A stretch of 64,000 nucleotides of DNA from Adiantum capillus-veneris (GCA_014529385.2 CM043948.1:19774951-19838950); one strand, 5' to 3'; positions 1-11,366 are shown, numbered from the stretch's first letter. Notes: a model not told the origin generated them from the letters alone. Numbers and translations: made by a program.

Positions 1-190
1 ATCCACACAGACTCTCCACTTACCATTTTTTTTGGTGTGACTACTACTGAGGAGACTCCCACTCTGAGTCTTTGACAGGGTAGATGAAACCTGCTTGTAG
101 CAAACTTCTCACTTCCTTAAGTAGTGCCTCTTGTTGGATTACTCCAAGTTTTTTGAGATTTTGTACTATTGGTTTAATGCCTTTCTTGAG
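1..190 (-). pseudogene. RT N-terminal fragment (gypsy pol)
   Basis: Read right to left, this stretch encodes the segment before RT (AGFIYPVKDSEWESP) and then, after a one-base frame change, the first RT motif (VVVTPKK and WRVCVD in adjoining frames). An eight-base A run in the PKKNG motif is one base short of what the reading frame needs, and this explains the shift. The catalytic YxDD motif would lie outside the window. This is the start of the reverse transcriptase of the left-edge element. Confidence 0.75.
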
Positions 191-192
191 TT

Positions 193-684
193 TTATGTGG
201 TGTGCACTACTGTAATTCTTGTGATCTTATCATAGCCATCAATGAACAAAGTAGTGAAGTTACCTAGCATAGAGACATACTCCCTCCTTTCTTCATTGGT
301 TAACTCATTTGAGAGCATTTTCTGTAACTTACCTACATCCTCCAAGGGCTGCGTACCTGATGATTGGTTTGTGGGGGGTGTTTCAGATTGTGTCAATCTT
401 TTTGGGTCTTTAAGAATGACCCCCATCACCTCGATGCTACTGTCACTTCCGTCGGTGGTGGTTGTCTCTTCTTCTGAGGTAGACAAATAGTCGCTGGTGG
501 ACTCATCTTTTGAAGTCTCCAAGATCATGTTGCGCTGCTTTTCAGTCCTCATGTCGTAGAATATGGACTTTCCTTTAACGTCCTTCATCTGAATCATCCC
601 GGTGCTCCAGTCTTGTTTAGCTTCCATAGCCATAAGCCAAGGCCTCCCAAGAATGATGGGGTAGCCCTCCCCTTTGTGTGGCAT
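193..684 (-). pseudogene. Protease C-terminus and acidic PR-RT linker
   Basis: The 163-residue frame opens with the conserved end of a gypsy retropepsin, IILGRPWL (residues 10-17), followed by the usual W-containing tail and then an acidic Ser/Thr/Glu-rich linker (about residues 58-85). In gypsy elements this region joins PR to RT inside the polyprotein. It is in a different frame from the PR active-site part to its right, with the change near position 665. The 12.3-14.8 kb element has a similar acidic linker at 12,867-13,115. Confidence 0.75.
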
Positions 685-1230
685 GATGAACTTTGTCTAC
701 CTCCACTTCTGTATTGAATGCTTTTACTTTGACCGCATTTACAATGCCCACACATTTCACTCTTACATTGTTTGCCATCTTGGCTCTGGCCTACTTACCT
801 CTAGACCTAGATGGTGCATCATCTTTTCACTCATGACGCATATTTGCGCACCACCATCTATGTAGACGTTTGAGATTCGTTGCCCCTTGATGTGGGCATC
901 CATGGTTGGTAGGATGTCGTTGAGATCCCTTCCAGAGATAGCCCCAGCTATCCTGGGCCTTGATTTCCTGGTACTTACCATTTTTGTCCATTGCCTCCTC
1001 ATCCTTGGTGCAAGGTGGAGTAATTGGGGCCAAGTTATCTTCGGGCCTTGCATTAACACATCGTGAACTAAGTCATAGGGTTTTGCATACTCACCTAGTG
1101 AGAAGTCCACGATGTCTATCTTTCGTCGCGGTTTAGCTGCTTGCTTGCTAGACTCTGCCTTCCCTTTCATCTTCTCTTCTTTTTGAGATGATTTCTCGTG
1201 CCTGGCATGCTTCACTCCCATAGCATCCAC
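685..1230 (-). pseudogene. Retropepsin-like protease region with DGGA active site
   Basis: The 155-residue frame at 763-1230 begins with a Lys/Glu-rich stretch typical of the gag-PR junction. It carries YIDGGAQICVM, with the catalytic Asp at residue 125 (codon 856-858). DGGA is a variant of the D-[ST]-G-[AS] motif and is shared by the 12.3-14.8 kb element (about 13.4 kb). The protease would cut the Gag-Pol polyprotein. The frame is broken downstream: reading continues in another frame at about 665-790 and then joins the IILGRPWL fragment. Confidence 0.75.
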
Positions 1231-1263
1231 TTCTTCTACCTTCGCTTTCCCTTTGTGCTTCTC

Positions 1264-2297
1264 TCAAACTGATTCTTCTACCTTTGCCTTCCCTTTAGCT
1301 TCCAAGCTAATAACACTCACAGCTTGGTTCATAGCAGGTGGTGGGGGTAGTGGAGGAATAAGAGGTTGGGGTGGTGGTTGCTGTTGTACAAGTGGTCGAA
1401 GGATTTGGACCGGTGGGATTGGTCCTGGTTGCCTTGGTGGTCTTGCTCTTGGCAGAGAGATCCGATTCTGTCTCCCCCCTCTATTGAAATTCTTCCTCCT
1501 TGGGTGTGGGCAGTAGTACATTCCATGGCCGTCTTTCCCGCAGTTGTAACAGTTGTACTCTTGGTTCTGCCTTCATTGTCCTCTTCCTTGTTCTGGATTC
1601 CTGAGGTGCATGCCCTTGCTGCACCAGATGCACAGATAAACTCTCCTAGTTGGGTGGTGATGCGACTCAGTAGGTCTTGCTGCTCTTCTGATGCCTCTTG
1701 CAGTTGGGTTCTATGATTGGCTATTGCAGTCACTGGGGTTGGTTGGGCCGAGCTTGTTTCCTCTAATTCGTTTACTCTTGCTTGCATGCACAGCTTCTTG
1801 TCTTTAAGGCGGGCTACTTCGACTGCCAACTCATATGTTGCAGGAAACCTTCCCTTCACCTTCTCTCTAAGCGGCGACCATAGACTAGAAATGAAATGGT
1901 CCTCCTTTAGGAAATTAGGTGCTCCTTCGCCTTCCTCCAGTGAGGCAACCCATCCCTCCCATAAGTACAAAAATTTGGACTCGTAGGTGGCATACTCTAG
2001 CAGACCTCCCTGCTTTAATTCTGTAAGTAGTTGCCATAGCTTCTCCGAGGTTGTGCCTCCACCAAACCTCTTTACAAAAGCAGCCCTTAAGACATCCCAT
2101 GCATTCTTGGTAGCATGGGGCAATGCATTATACCAGGACTTGGACTCTACTTTCATCAGTAGAGGAAAAATTCTAAGTCGTGAAGCGTCGTCATCTTTGT
2201 TGGAGACGACACAAGCAATGTCGAAATCATCCAAAAAGTCGGTGGTGAGATCCTCTCCCTTCTTTCCACTGAACGTGGGGAAAGAAACACTTGACAT
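1264..2297 (-). pseudogene. gag: gag with CCHC zinc knuckle, frameshifted
   Basis: The main frame (2297 down to about 1560) starts MSSVSFPTFSGKKGEDL and has the capsid-type features W-x-A-L, VLRAAFVKRFGG and LKQGGLLEYATYESKF expected of a plant retrotransposon Gag. A classical zinc knuckle, Cys-x2-Cys-x4-His-x4-Cys, is encoded at 1510-1551 but in another frame, which also meets a TGA at about position 1574. A Pro/Gln-rich tail follows to 1264. The start at 2297 fits the MSSVSF opening and lies downstream of the extra ORF. The function would be RNA-binding particle protein; this copy cannot make it intact. Confidence 0.85.
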
Positions 2298-2646
2298 GGT
2301 AGTGACTCACGAAATTACAAACCTTTTTTAAAAAAAATTTCTTTTAGATTAATACATTAACAACGATAGCGGCTCATAGCGGCTTTTTTACAGGGTTGGG
2401 TGGATAGGTTAAAATAGGATAAAGATAGAAACATTAAAGGAATGATGGTAATCTAATATGGGGAGAATGATAGGGTTTGGGGAATTGAGGATTTCTCCTA
2501 GTACCGCCACAGTGAATAGGTATACAATCTTCTGTTGGTAGAAGACTTTCCTATCTACATAGATATTCACATGCATATGCTGCAGGAATCCGAACGGGAA
2601 TGCCGTCGATCCGTTTTCCATCATGCACAGAGGGTGGAATACTTAC
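2298..2646. other. Spacer between gag and the extra ORF
   Basis: About 350 bases with an A-rich stretch near 2330 and no coding signal that I can support. It separates the gag start from the end of the upstream extra ORF. Confidence 0.5.
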
Positions 2647-3383
2647 TTATACTCTTACCGTGCCAGTGTTGATGAGTCGGCACATCCACAAGAGGTCGTC
2701 GCCTTTCATGGGCTCTACCTTTCCTTCGTTGCTCAGCTTGTACGGGGTGATGGCGACGCGTCTGACCACTCCCAGCCTCTTGGCTAGTAGCAATTGTAGG
2801 TAATTTCTGTAGTCGGCGTGTTGCATGAATTCTACTAACTCGTTCCTAGCCCACTGGGTTTCATCCGTGGTAGAAAGCTTCTTCAGGATAAGTTGTACAG
2901 GGAGAGGAGGAAGATCCTCTACCCGTCTTCCAAAACAGCGAGAGCAGTAGCCGAACCACTCTTCCCTAGGACATGGGAATCTTCTTACCACTTCTTCTTC
3001 AGGATTGTCAAAGTGGATTGGTAGCACTCGCATGCGTCGTGCAAATCGGTAGGCAACCTTTTTCCACTTAGCTTTGGATGACTTCCTCTTTGGCAAGCTG
3101 GGTACAACCCGACTTTCTGAGCTTGAAGCACTTGCTTGGCCAGATGCTTCTCCCTTCGGGGTCATGTGATTCCAGACTGGCTTAACGTCTCCTTACCTTT
3201 GGCTCGAGCAGCCCCTTTAGGCCACTTTGGAGTAAAGGTTATAACTTTGACTGCAGTTTCTTTAGGGAAAAGAGGCCTCACCATTTTCTGTCCTTCTTTG
3301 ATGTGAATGACTTCTTCGCGATGAATGTCGATGTAGACGATTTCAACCCTTTCGTTGCCTTCATTGCTGGCACTCATTGACAA
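2647..3383 (-). pseudogene. Extra ORF upstream of gag, unknown function
   Basis: Two overlapping minus-strand frames (3383-3162 and 3165-2647) probably represent one coding region split by a frameshift. The first part contains IVYIDIHREEVIHIKEGQK and a short PKWPKG motif. The second has a Ser/Lys-rich start and then a compact segment with RFARRMRVLPIHFDNPEEE, a CSRCF pair of cysteines and a Leu/Arg-rich C-terminus. I do not recognise the family. Extra ORFs before gag are known in some plant gypsy lineages (Ogre/Tat-type), which makes that position plausible, but I see no motif that proves this affiliation. Confidence 0.5.
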
Positions 3384-3437
3384 TGTGTCTTGGTTGAAAA
3401 CAGTGATGGCCCTTCACCGACCTCCCACCTGATGCTC

Positions 3438-3548
3438 TCAATTTGTGGTTAGAACGAGCAACACAACTTCAATGAAGGCGGCTAGTGCCTCCTTCATCTC
3501 CACTTCTTTCATCCTCCAGTTAAAAAATTCCTTCAGCCATTCGTCCAT
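3438..3548 (-). CDS. Short N-terminal ORF after the primer-binding site
   Basis: 36 codons starting MDEWLKEFFNW, 57 bases inside the primer-binding site. The right-edge element has a matching start, MDEWLAGFANW, at 63,584 on the plus strand, also shortly after its primer-binding site. The conservation of position and sequence in two elements shows that this is the true translation start of the first ORF of the family. Here it ends at a TGA at 3438-3440, so the frame is probably truncated. Confidence 0.6.
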   Translation of the reverse strand: MDEWLKEFFNWRMKEVEMKEALAAFIEVVLLVLTTN

Positions 3549-3604
3549 GATTGATAGTGGGCGTCACTTTCAGCATTGTAAACTGAAGGGTCTTAGGAAG
3601 CCCT

Positions 3605-3621
3605 CCTCAGTGGGGGCACCA
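3605..3621 (-). other. Primer-binding site (PBS)
   Basis: The minus strand reads TGGTGCCCCCACTGAGG two bases from the LTR end CCGTCA. A PBS begins TGG because it pairs with the CCA end of a tRNA. Closely similar sites stand at 14,825-14,841 and 63,513-63,529. I do not assign the tRNA. Confidence 0.7.
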
Positions 3622-3784
3622 AATGACGGGAGCAAAGCAAACCCCTAACCCCGACGGCCTCTAAAACGCCGGGGGTTGAATGGTGCGCCTCAAGCCTGTC
3701 ACACGGTAAACCGAACAGGGGGCACCACCTAGCTTTGAGCGGATAGGACATAAACCACGATTATATGAACACCGCAAACTTACA

Positions 3785-3788
<4 letters not shown>

Positions 3789-3862
<74 letters not shown>
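3789..3862. repeat. (GA)n microsatellite inside the LTR
   Basis: About 36 GA units without interruption. On the element strand this is a CT tract, and a CT tract lies in the corresponding part of the right-edge LTR (63,308-63,346). Confidence 0.95.
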
Positions 3863-3866
<4 letters not shown>

Positions 3867-4220
3867 CAAATGATGAAAACCCTCGAGGGTGTGAGGGAGA
3901 ATTATTTCTGCAGTATTTACAAATGGCACGCCGTGGTGATAGAGAGGTAGGGAGGAGAGATGGTGCAAACTACTTGGTGCGTTCTCTACGACGACTCAAT
4001 GATTGTGAAGCTTGCTACCAAGAGCGTGTATACCCGTATGCATCGACCATTGGAGTCGAGAGATGGATGTGGCTCCCTTCTCATGGTGCCATTCCCAAGG
4101 CAAACCCAACACACCAGCCCCCTCCCCGTGATGGTGATAGTGTCAACTCTTCCCACTACACTCTACCAAGTGTTGAACTCTCATGAACTACCCCCCCTGA
4201 TAGTGACCTCTCAGTGTCAA

Positions 4221-4226
4221 TTTATA
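4221..4226 (-). promoter_or_regulatory. Possible LTR TATA box
   Basis: Minus strand CGTATAAATTG. It lies about 600 bases upstream of the PBS in element sense, as the TATA box does in the right-edge LTR. Only the motif and position support it. Confidence 0.35.
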
Positions 4227-4925
4227 CGTGTTGGCTGCTTGGATTATGGTAATCCCGGTGTGATTAGGGTAAGCTTAATCAGGGAGACAAATCAAGTGGT
4301 GGGCCCGGTGTGGTTGACCCTTGCTTTGTCTTGGGAGGTTATTAAAAGATAAGAATCTTTAGGTGGGGCTTTGTGACCATCACCTAGGAGGGGAGTTTAC
4401 AAAGTGGGAATTTTACAATGGCTTGGGCGAAAACTAAAGAAATGATGAAAATAACCCATAGATTACTGAAAATGGCGTCGTGGTTGCGTGTTGCCGACAA
4501 ATGGTGTGTTGCCAGTGCGTCGGTGTAGAGCGTACTTCTTTTCCGGGTCGGCCGGGGCATGCCTTTGGCGCATTTCGTCTTTTTGTTATTGGCGGCGGGT
4601 GCTTTGGGTCCTCCTTCTTTTTTGTCGATGTCATAGTCGTGATATCCTTTGGTTTTTTTTGTATTTGTGTGTGGTGCGTACATGCGTGTGTGTACGTATT
4701 GGTGCATGAGTGAGTATGTGTGTATGTATATAGATGTGGGTGTGCGGAAGCATGCGTGGGAACGGGGGGGTATGTATATAATATGTATATATATTTTTTT
4801 CATTTTTCTTTCTCTGTATGGAGACGTAGAGGCGGGGGGTGTGTGTGGTGTGTGTGTGTGTGAATGAGTGTGTGAGCGGCTAATATGCGTGGGAACGGGG
4901 CCTTACTATATAGTATGTATGTGTG

Positions 4926-4931
<6 letters not shown>

Positions 4932-4973
<42 letters not shown>
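4932..4973. repeat. (TA)n microsatellite
   Basis: About 20 uninterrupted TA units, flanked by GT-rich DNA. Confidence 0.95.
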
Positions 4974-4978
<5 letters not shown>

Positions 4979-5298
4979 CCTTTTCGGGTCTGATGGCGAC
5001 GTGTTGCACGGACGCGAGGGTGAGTGAGGGGATGGGGTGTGTGTGTGTGTGTGGTGTGTGTGTGAATGTGTGTGTGTGTGTATAGAGAGAGAGAGGGTGA
5101 ATTTCTGTGCCTTCTCAGGCTTGCAAGCGAGAGAGATGAGAGAGAAAGGTTTGCGACAGGCTCTGTGTGCATAGCGCAAGAGAGAGAGGGAGATGAGTGG
5201 GGAGAGAGAGAGAGAGAGTGAGGGAGGGAGAGGATGAGTAGGGTGTGTGTGTGTGTGTGAATGAGAGAGAGAGTGAGTGTGCACCCTCGCGCTGGAAC

Positions 5299-5300
<2 letters not shown>

Positions 5301-5369
<69 letters not shown>
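5301..5369. repeat. (AG)n microsatellite
   Basis: About 34 uninterrupted AG units. Confidence 0.95.
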
Positions 5370-5373
<4 letters not shown>

Positions 5374-5503
5374 GCGACCTCGCTGGCTGTGAGAAGGACA
5401 GAGAGAGAAAAGGTGGGGCGAGGTAGTGTGTTTGTGGATAGGGGAGGTCTCCGTTATTTGGGCACCGTCATAGGTCCGAGCCATAAACGACTGAGAGCGA
5501 GCG

Positions 5504-5629
<126 letters not shown>

Positions 5630-6297
5630 TGAGATGGCGGGGGTCCGCGCCATCGTGGGCTGCCGAACAAGAGAGCGAGGGAAGGGGGGGGGGGGATTTT
5701 GGCAATGGACTGGGGTAGGGGGAATGTGTGGGTGAGAGAGAGAGGGAGATGAGTATCCACTATTTTGCATGGTGGCTCAAGGACGAGAGGAGGGGAGCAA
5801 GTCAATGGGTGGGGAGTGAGGGAGAATATTAGCGGGCCAAGGGAGGGAGAATGAGGCCGAGGGAGGGGTGAGGCGAGCGGGTGGGGGACGAGAGGGAGAA
5901 TATTAGCGGCTATTGGCTTGCATAGAGAGCGAGGGAGGGAGTGTGAGTGGGGCGGGTGTGTGGATAAAAATAAGGGAGAGCGGGAGTTCACATGCGGCTC
6001 GACACAGAGGGAGCACGAGAGAGAAAGCGAGAGAAGGGGTGGATGCTCGAGGCCGTTCTTGGCCGAGGGTGGCCAATAAAGGGGGGGTGTGGGTGAGAGA
6101 GAGAGGATATTTGAGAGAGATATGTAGGGAGAATGAGAGAGAGAGAGAGATATCTCAGTTGATGCCCGCCGGGGGAATAAAACTACAGGGAGAGAGAGAG
6201 AAGGGGTATCTGAAACCGAGGGCAACTGCCGGCTAGGCTGGGGCATAGACGAGCGGAGGCATGAGGGTGATAAGGCCGGCCAATCAAAAAGGGGGAA

Positions 6298-6323
6298 GGG
6301 GGGGGGGGGGGGGGGGGGGGGGG
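6298..6323. repeat. Homopolymer run of 26 G
   Basis: An unbroken G run exactly where the low-complexity block meets the coding remnant of the next element. Confidence 0.9.
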
Positions 6324-6330
6324 TTTAACC

Positions 6331-6588
6331 TTATGCCCGTAAAAGCGCCATGAGGTTGACCAGGCATTGCCGAGCCTTCCAACAGTGTCGCCAAGGCTCT
6401 GGTAGAGGAACTCCTTTGGCACTCACCAGTTGATCATCTCTGAGTTTTTCTAGGACTAATTTCTCATCATTCTCATTTACTATATTGACCATATAGTATT
6501 GTACCACGTCATAACCATCCTTGTCACATAATTTTGTTGTGGGTCCATCTGAAATAGCACACACAGGGTTGCTAGAATAAGAGTCCAT
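6331..6588 (-). pseudogene. PR-RT linker fragment
   Basis: An 85-codon frame on the element strand, following the protease. It has VVQYYMVNIVNENDEK and a Trp-containing end (PEPWRHCWKA). I recognise no catalytic motif. Position suggests the spacer between PR and RT. It is cut off at the G run. Confidence 0.45.
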
Positions 6589-6875
6589 TCGAATGGCTTT
6601 AGAGATTCTTAAGGAAATGGTTCAAGGGTGTATTCCCTATCTTGAATGGATCTTTCAAGAATACACTCTTCTTGTTTCAAACTCCCACAATGTGATGCAC
6701 TACACATTTATAGCTCTTTGGGCCTTCCTAATAACCAAGCTAAAAGTTTCCATCCTGCTAATGTAGCTGAATCAAACTCCTCAACTGCGGTCCAATTCAC
6801 GTCTTTCTAACTATGGTCTTTAAGGTTTATATGCGTTGTGGTTTCCATGTGTTTGAAGTATACATGATCATATCC

Positions 6876-7150
6876 CTAATCTTGAACCATCTTCAATTGT
6901 CGCATGAATGGACGCCCAAGTATTATGTCATAGCTGTTTCTCTTGCCAAAATCCACTATAGCAAAGGTATGCTCATACTCAATGCTGTAAGAAGTAATAA
7001 TCACTTTCTCAAGAAGCCCTAGGCGTTTCTCCATGTACCCCTCTGCTAGTTGCAATTTCATTTTAGTAGCCCTCAAGGCAGTTTTTCCCCATTTTTTTCA
7101 AATTTCCTTGATGGAAATAGGAACGCCAGCTCCACTATCAAGAATTTCCA
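6876..7150 (-). pseudogene. Retropepsin with DSGAG active site
   Basis: Read right to left: MEILDSGAGVPISIKEI with the catalytic Asp codon at 7137-7139, then a TGA, then the rest of the domain ending YDIILGRPFMRQLKM. Active-site motif and the ILGRP C-terminal motif are both present and spaced as in gypsy proteases. One in-frame TGA breaks it. It would have processed the Gag-Pol polyprotein. Confidence 0.8.
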
Positions 7151-7211
7151 TAGTTGTTACACTTTGGAACTCCACTGGAAGTGTAGTATTTCCATCTTCA
7201 CCCTCATAATA

Positions 7212-8450
7212 TTATCCAAACTTGTTCAAGGGTAAAGGTCTTGTGTTCAATTGAGGTTTTTCTAGTTCTCGGATCCCTTCTTGTGTTTGTGATGTTGGAT
7301 CTTTTACCCCAAACTTCTCTAAGCATTTTCCAATAGTTGCCCACATGTTTGGTCTAATTTGGAGAAGCTCTACTAGCATAATAGTGCACATAAAAGGTGT
7401 AGACAATATGTCTATCAATCCCTTAGAGTCCATAGCCTTTCTTGACAAGAGTCTTTGAGATGGCACCACCTTCAGATCAGACTTGCTTCATACTCTTCCA
7501 TGTAAGAGGGTAAGGTTATCAAAGATTGAGGTTGACTCTCTAAAGATTGTACAAACCCTCTATCCCGCCAATATGAGCGAATATATAGATTCGCTTGAGA
7601 TCTTGCCTTGAACTCCTCAATAGGTGGAAGAAAGAGATCCCTCCCCTTACTGGTTTGGTTAACTTTGTGGCTCAACCCGTTCGCCTCATTTTCTTCTTGT
7701 ATTTGTCTCCAAATCTTGTCTAAGACATCATACTCTCTGTAAGCCTTTGGTATCATAGGATAGAAACCCTCACATGCCTAATCTATGGTATTCAACACTA
7801 TTCATGGCTTTTTGAATTCAACCATGGGATTCTCGATTGTTCCTTCAGTTTTGTGTATTGGTGGGGTTATCGGTGTTCGAGCTGGAAATTCTATCCACCT
7901 CTTTAGCTTGCTTGTCGGTAGCTCTAGCAAAGCTTGGGCAGTTTGGATCATTTTCTGACAAACCTCCAATCTTTGCTTTTCTAACTCAGTGTAAGGATAC
8001 ATCATCCATTTTTGTTCCTAGTTTTGGTTAGTTTGAAGCTGCACTTTGTAGGCTTTCATAAGTGCGTCTAGAGGTTCACTCACCTTTTCAACTAATATAG
8101 ATCCTCTAGAACTTGCACTCTTTGGTCTCTTTTTCTCATTAGGTTCTCTGGTCTCTAGGATTTCCCACTCAAGATTAGTTTTATTCTCTAATCTCTTTAG
8201 CCTTTCCCTGGTCTGTTTTAACTCCTCGGCTAGGGTTGTCTATTCACGTTCCTTCCCTAGCTTTCATGTGAGCCTTCCTAGCCTTTCAGGTGTTTTGTTG
8301 ACTTTTTCGTTCATAACTAGGAGCATCTGATTTGGGTTCCTCAATATTGGTTCTTCCCTTGCTTTTTGAGCTTGCACCCTTGTGACAACCTGTATATATA
8401 TTACTGTTTCATTTTTAGAACCGCTACTTGACGGCATTTCCCTCAACATG
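7212..8450 (-). pseudogene. Pre-protease coding remnant
   Basis: Several minus-strand frames (8449-8264, 8005-7802, 7756-7472, 7469-7212) lie between the zinc knuckle and the protease. They include a hydrophilic stretch (YREYDVLDKIWRQIQEENEA), a Tyr/Trp-rich stretch (RSYWRDRGF) and a run similar to other gag-PR junction regions. I recognise no enzyme motif. Together they look like one decayed reading frame of about 400 codons. Confidence 0.5.
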
Positions 8451-8499
8451 TTTTGTTTTCATTCTTTTATTTGGGTTTTTTCAAATAGTCACTGATCAA

Positions 8500-10952
8500 A
8501 TGAGTAACACCACAATATAGATAGTATACATTCACTCCAATGATCTCTTCATGAGGAAAATCTTTCATAAGGTGGTCACCACCACATTTATAGCACGGTC
8601 CTAAATGTTGGCGAGATGCTCTTGGAGCTGTTCTCTATTGATAGGCACACCTTTGTCCTATTAACCCACTGCTCGCTATGAACAACAATGTGCGTTCATC
8701 CAAAGTGTATCTACCTTCTCCTACAGTCTAAGCTGCTGTTGGTGGTCCAACATTCCCAATCATGCTCCAAGGTTCTGGTGCTTTTGGATTTTCAGGTGGA
8801 TAATAGGCTGATCTAGCCCCGTATTCACTTGGCTCTTCGTAATATATAGGCACATGCACTAAGGCTTGTTCCTTCAATTCCTCTATAGTGGGTGCATACC
8901 TAATGCCCACTGCTTTTGTTCTTGGAAGAGGTGACTGTTGCCCCAAAATTGGTTGTGGCCACTCAACCCCTCTGGTTCTGGAAAAATTCCTACTATATAC
9001 CTAGGCATGGGTGGTACCCAAGGAGGTGCTACTTGGACTGGTGGAACATATTGTCTCTCTCTCACACATATCCCTTGCTATAGTAACACTCTTCCGTAGC
9101 ATGATTTGTCCATTTTTGCTCAATGGCACACCATTTCTTACCCTGTGGCTTAGCAAAATCAGGCTTATCCTTTTGAGAACTTCCTCAATAATTATCACTT
9201 GATTTAACGTTACCTCGCTCTTTTGTGCCAACTTTGTAGACTTATCTCCACTTTGCTTTGACGATGTGTCATCATCTAAATCTTTGTAGTCGTCTTCCTT
9301 GTAGACAACACAGTTGTCTACTAGGTATAGAGCCACCTTGGTCAACTTGTTGAGAGTTGAGCTCTTCTTCATATGCAAATCCTTCTCAAGATCTACGTTT
9401 CTTAGTTCTTGGATAAATATCAACATGAGCTTGGATTGAGTTGGTAACTTTTCCAAAAGGCAGAATTTTACATAGCATTTCAGCCTTAAGGACACTTTCC
9501 TAACGGAGTCTCCCTCTTTTTGCTTGAACTTGTGGATTTGCGAGACTATATTATGAGCATCCCTCTTTGAGAGAATTCCTTGATAAACTTGTCAAATACC
9601 TCCTCCATTGAATTGAAATCTTCAACAGAGTCAAACTAGGTGACGACATCCTCCTCTAGAGTTAAGCCAAATCTTGCAAGCTATTTGGGAAATTCTAGTA
9701 CTTCCTTAGCCTTAATGACACGCACAAAGGCTGCCACTTGATCCCTTGGATCCCTATTTCTAGAATATTTCTTGTTAAACCATTTTGAGACTTGAGAAGT
9801 TTTTTGATCCTCCGATGATCTACCATTCTAAACATAGGATCCTCTATTCCTCCTCTATGAGCCCTTTCTGGACTAAATTATGGTACATGTTCCTCCCCTA
9901 GTGGTGCTCCTAATCCATAGTTCCTAATTGGTCTAGCAAGTGGTCGTTCCTCTGCTCGGATTATTTCTTCTCATTCTCATCCTCGATGTGGTGCTTCAGT
10001 CCTGGTCGGATTTAGCATCCTTACTCTACTCTCATCCTAGTATTGATGATGGAATAGTGGTTTTGGTGGCGCTTCAAGCCCTAACATGGACTGATAACCA
10101 CCCCCTTTTGTGTTCATTTTGGTGTTGCAAATTGTTTGAGCCATGCTTGAAATGATAGTGGCAATGTTTGTGGGTTCTAAGGGTTAGGCAATGGTTGTTT
10201 ATTTGATTGTGCTGTGGTGTCGTAATCATCTGAGAAGGGATTTGTAGACTTTTTTGGGTTTCTATGGGCTTTTGCTTCCCTATCAAAGCTTGTGCCATCA
10301 ATTCTGGCGTTATCACTTTCCCTACATTGTCTGATGAATTGGCTCGTATTCTTGTCCGTAATTATCGACAAAAATAGTATGGTTTCCCATAGTAAGAGGT
10401 GACTCTTCCCTCATAGTGCTTGTGTAAATCCCAATATTTTCCTGAATCGTGGCCATTCTCTCCACTCTCTTGTCATGAATGTAGAAGGCTTTAAAAAGAG
10501 TGAGTTTAGGAGGTATCTCCACAGTCTCCATATCCATCTTCCCTTTTGATACGTTGTTTCCATATTGATTGTAATTTTTTGGGTCTTTGACAATGAGACA
10601 GTGGTTTCCATCCTCATCACAAAGCCTATCACCATTGTTGTTACCATGATTACTACTAATCCTCTTGCTAGCGGTTCTTCAATACAAATGCAATGACATC
10701 CTAAAAAATCAGCATACATCAAGGCTTCATGGGCATTGGTTCCCTTAAGAAAGATTTCCGTGTATTTTGGCATGTTTAAGGGTTTTTGAGAGGTGCTACC
10801 CCCATGGTCCCTTACTGCTAGAAACCTCCAAGTTGTTGGTTATCCATCCACTAATATAATCCTTCAAAAGAGATGTTTGTATCATTGCTCTCTTCTATGA
10901 TTGGTGCTAAGGGATCTATCCTTGCTTGGTGTATACTCTCTTGTGTCGACAT
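8500..10952 (-). pseudogene. gag: gag of the second element, many frame breaks
   Basis: A start MSTQESIHQARIDPLAP is visible at 10,952, and gag-like frames follow at 10,773, 10,537, 10,371, 9,840 and 9,495. The capsid core is recognisable around 9.5-9.85 kb from the plant gypsy pattern NRDPRDQVAAFVRVI and QKEGDSVRKV. At 8557-8595 the zinc knuckle reads Cys-x2-Cys-x3-His-x4-Phe: the fourth ligand is Phe instead of Cys. No intact Gag can be made. Confidence 0.7.
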
Positions 10953-11340
10953 TAAGATAACTTGATCTCCGAGCACTCTCTATTCTCTTTGAGTACACCT
11001 TCCGGACCTCAAATTCATCAAATCTTTCAAACATACAAGTATCAACCCCAAGTTCTTACCTTAGAAGTCCTTTTGCGGTTTCCTTTGTCTTGGTTTGCTC
11101 TCAAGCCGCTTTGTCAACTTGTAAAGTTCTTTGCACTTCCAACAACTGATCACCAACTTGCCGGATCCTTGATTCTGGCTATCTGTACAAAACTTTGACT
11201 CTGCAACTCTTTGTGAAATTAATAATTCTCACTTACTACTGTATATAAAGACAATACCCTTTTATGAGTTTCAAGCTCTAATTTGATAAGACAGATGGAA
11301 TGCTAAGATCACAAGAAAGACTTATGGACCAACAAATTCT
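10953..11340. other. Leader or LTR-like DNA without a gene
   Basis: No coding signal I can support. In element sense it precedes the gag start of the second element. I could not place an LTR end or PBS with confidence. Confidence 0.4.
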
Positions 11341-11366
11341 CAATCTGAGCACTAAAATTGGCTTAT

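Larger units (their letters stand above)
1..4400 (-). mobile_element. Degraded Ty3/gypsy LTR retrotransposon, cut by the left edge
   Basis: On the minus strand the order is LTR, primer-binding site, a short N-terminal ORF, an extra ORF, gag with zinc knuckle, protease, linker and the first RT motif, which is the Ty3/gypsy order up to the point where the window ends. The parts lie in different frames with stops, so the element is inactive. The RT continues beyond position 1. The outer LTR edge is not determinable: it lies somewhere in the low-complexity DNA between about 4.4 and 6.3 kb. Primer-binding site and gag start resemble those of the element at the right edge, so both probably belong to one family. 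Confidence 0.8.
3624..4400 (-). repeat. LTR of the left-edge element (outer end unknown)
   Basis: In element sense the LTR ends in CA at 3624-3625, beside the PBS. The stretch 3640-3760 is clearly similar, inverted, to 63,440-63,510 in the right-edge LTR (shared AGCTAGGTGGT and CCCCTGTT blocks). It contains the GA microsatellite and a TATA-like site. The upstream end cannot be placed. Confidence 0.65.
6324..10952 (-). mobile_element. Second degraded Ty3/gypsy element (gag, zinc knuckle, PR)
   Basis: On the minus strand the order is a gag N-terminus (about 10.95 kb), capsid-like region (9.5-9.9 kb), zinc knuckle (8.56-8.60 kb), a long pre-protease region, protease (7.15-6.88 kb) and a PR-RT linker that stops at the G run. 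RT, RH and INT are missing. Many stops and frame changes show old decay. Its protease motif is DSGA, unlike the DGGA of the elements on either side, so it is a different family. Confidence 0.75.

Noticed and set aside
11140-11165. Possible primer-binding site TTGGTGATCAG for the second element
   Set aside because: Only weak similarity to an initiator-Met type site and no LTR end beside it.
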